A stretch of DNA of 64,000 nucleotides. It comes from Glandiceps talaboti. Taxonomy: Eukaryota; Hemichordata; Enteropneusta; Spengelidae. The notes beneath the pieces were generated by a model. The model saw only the letters and a list, made by a program, of their open reading frames with translations, did not search any database and was not told where the DNA came from. The translations under genes and the position numbers were made by a program. Of this stretch, positions 63,561-64,000 are shown piece after piece (the first letter of the stretch is position 1; the number at the start of each line of letters is the position of its first letter). The stretch is from NCBI RefSeq assembly GCF_964340395.1, contig NC_135567.1:13690591-13754590 (forward strand). The letters run 5' to 3'.

Positions 63561-64000
63561 TAAAGTGTTTCGCAGGGAATTAGTAAGCGGTGCGATGATT
63601 ATGCCTTTCCTGTCAAAGTGTGCAAAAAATTTGCATATCATCCGGAGTTTGGCAGTTTTAACAATTTCTCGTCCAGGATTTGTTTGCATGGAGACACCAC
63701 AGGATAGCATTCTATTCATTAGCAAAGCAAACACCCCAGGCAGTGATTTACTATAAAACTTCTCTGTTCACTTACAAAGAAACCCCCCAGGCTATTATGA
63801 ATTGCAATGAGAACACTTCCACTCTGTCACAGGTTTGTAAAAGTGTGTGTCAATGATACAAAACATGCTTATGCTAGGGAGTCTAGACCTATATTACCCT
63901 AACCTAACCATGTCCAGTACCCCCTAGCAGGAATACAAATGTATAATCTATTGTTCAGTCCACTGTTCTACATTCTAACCTAACCCCCTAGCTTGAATAC
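63561..64000. other. window end, no gene recognised
   Basis: ACCCTAACCTAACC and CTAACCTAACCCCCTAGC near 63897 and 63976 look like two copies of a ~70-bp unit cut by the window edge. They are not a telomere repeat array. Confidence 0.35.

Noticed and set aside
63890-64000. Telomere-like CCCTAACCTAACC
   Set aside because: Only two short occurrences within a longer non-telomeric unit.

Overview
The window is animal nuclear DNA. Two spliced genes can be read completely, with GT-AG introns whose phases agree at every junction, together with the first coding exon of a third. The DNA is A+T-rich and crowded with minisatellites, microsatellites and short inverted-repeat elements. I see no reverse transcriptase, transposase, rRNA or intact tRNA gene. 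The protein families and gene structures suggest an invertebrate, perhaps a marine deuterostome. A lancelet is possible, because exon-boundary minisatellites resemble what I recall being described there as 'mirages', but the sequence alone does not settle this.

Layout. 1-1815: 5' flank with one short inverted-repeat element. 1816-7874 (+): FAD-dependent polyamine/spermine oxidase, 5 coding exons, 511 aa. 7875-13654: its 3'UTR and a repeat-filled spacer. 13655-20654 (-): a diaminopimelate decarboxylase (LysA)-family protein, 8 exons, 488 aa, tail-to-tail with the oxidase. 20655-24517: spacer with long GA, TG/TATG/TC and GGT microsatellites, upstream of both flanking genes. 24518-24708 (+): first coding exon of a gene resembling MCC (colorectal mutant cancer protein, EF-hand isoform). 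24709-64000: apparently its first intron (>39 kb), made of decayed and fresh tandem arrays, short transposon-like elements and foldbacks, with no further exon that I can recognise.

Most notable. (1) The LysA-like protein keeps the fold-type III decarboxylase framework, but the key positions are changed: PLP Schiff-base Lys to Gln, catalytic Cys to Gly, GGG to GEG, EPGR to EPGI, HIGSQ to HLEAT. It looks like a pseudoenzyme with an intact frame. (2) Two introns of the same gene contain tandem arrays made from exon-intron boundaries: about 20 copies of a 43-bp unit carrying the exon 7 splice donor, and five copies of a ~125-bp unit carrying the exon 3 splice acceptor. (3) A 78-bp array of eight nearly identical tRNA-like units with Pol III box A/box B sequences lies in the long intron. 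(4) An E2F-like palindrome, TTTCCCGCCAAAA, recurs in that intron. (5) Several small element families (TIR-bearing, TTAA-flanked, foldback) are present in several copies each, with nested insertions and inferable empty sites.

How the genes might work together. A polyamine oxidase lies beside a catalytically dead member of the ODC/LysA fold. Catalytically dead members of this fold (antizyme inhibitors) regulate polyamine synthesis in other animals, so a regulatory link is conceivable, but it is inference only.
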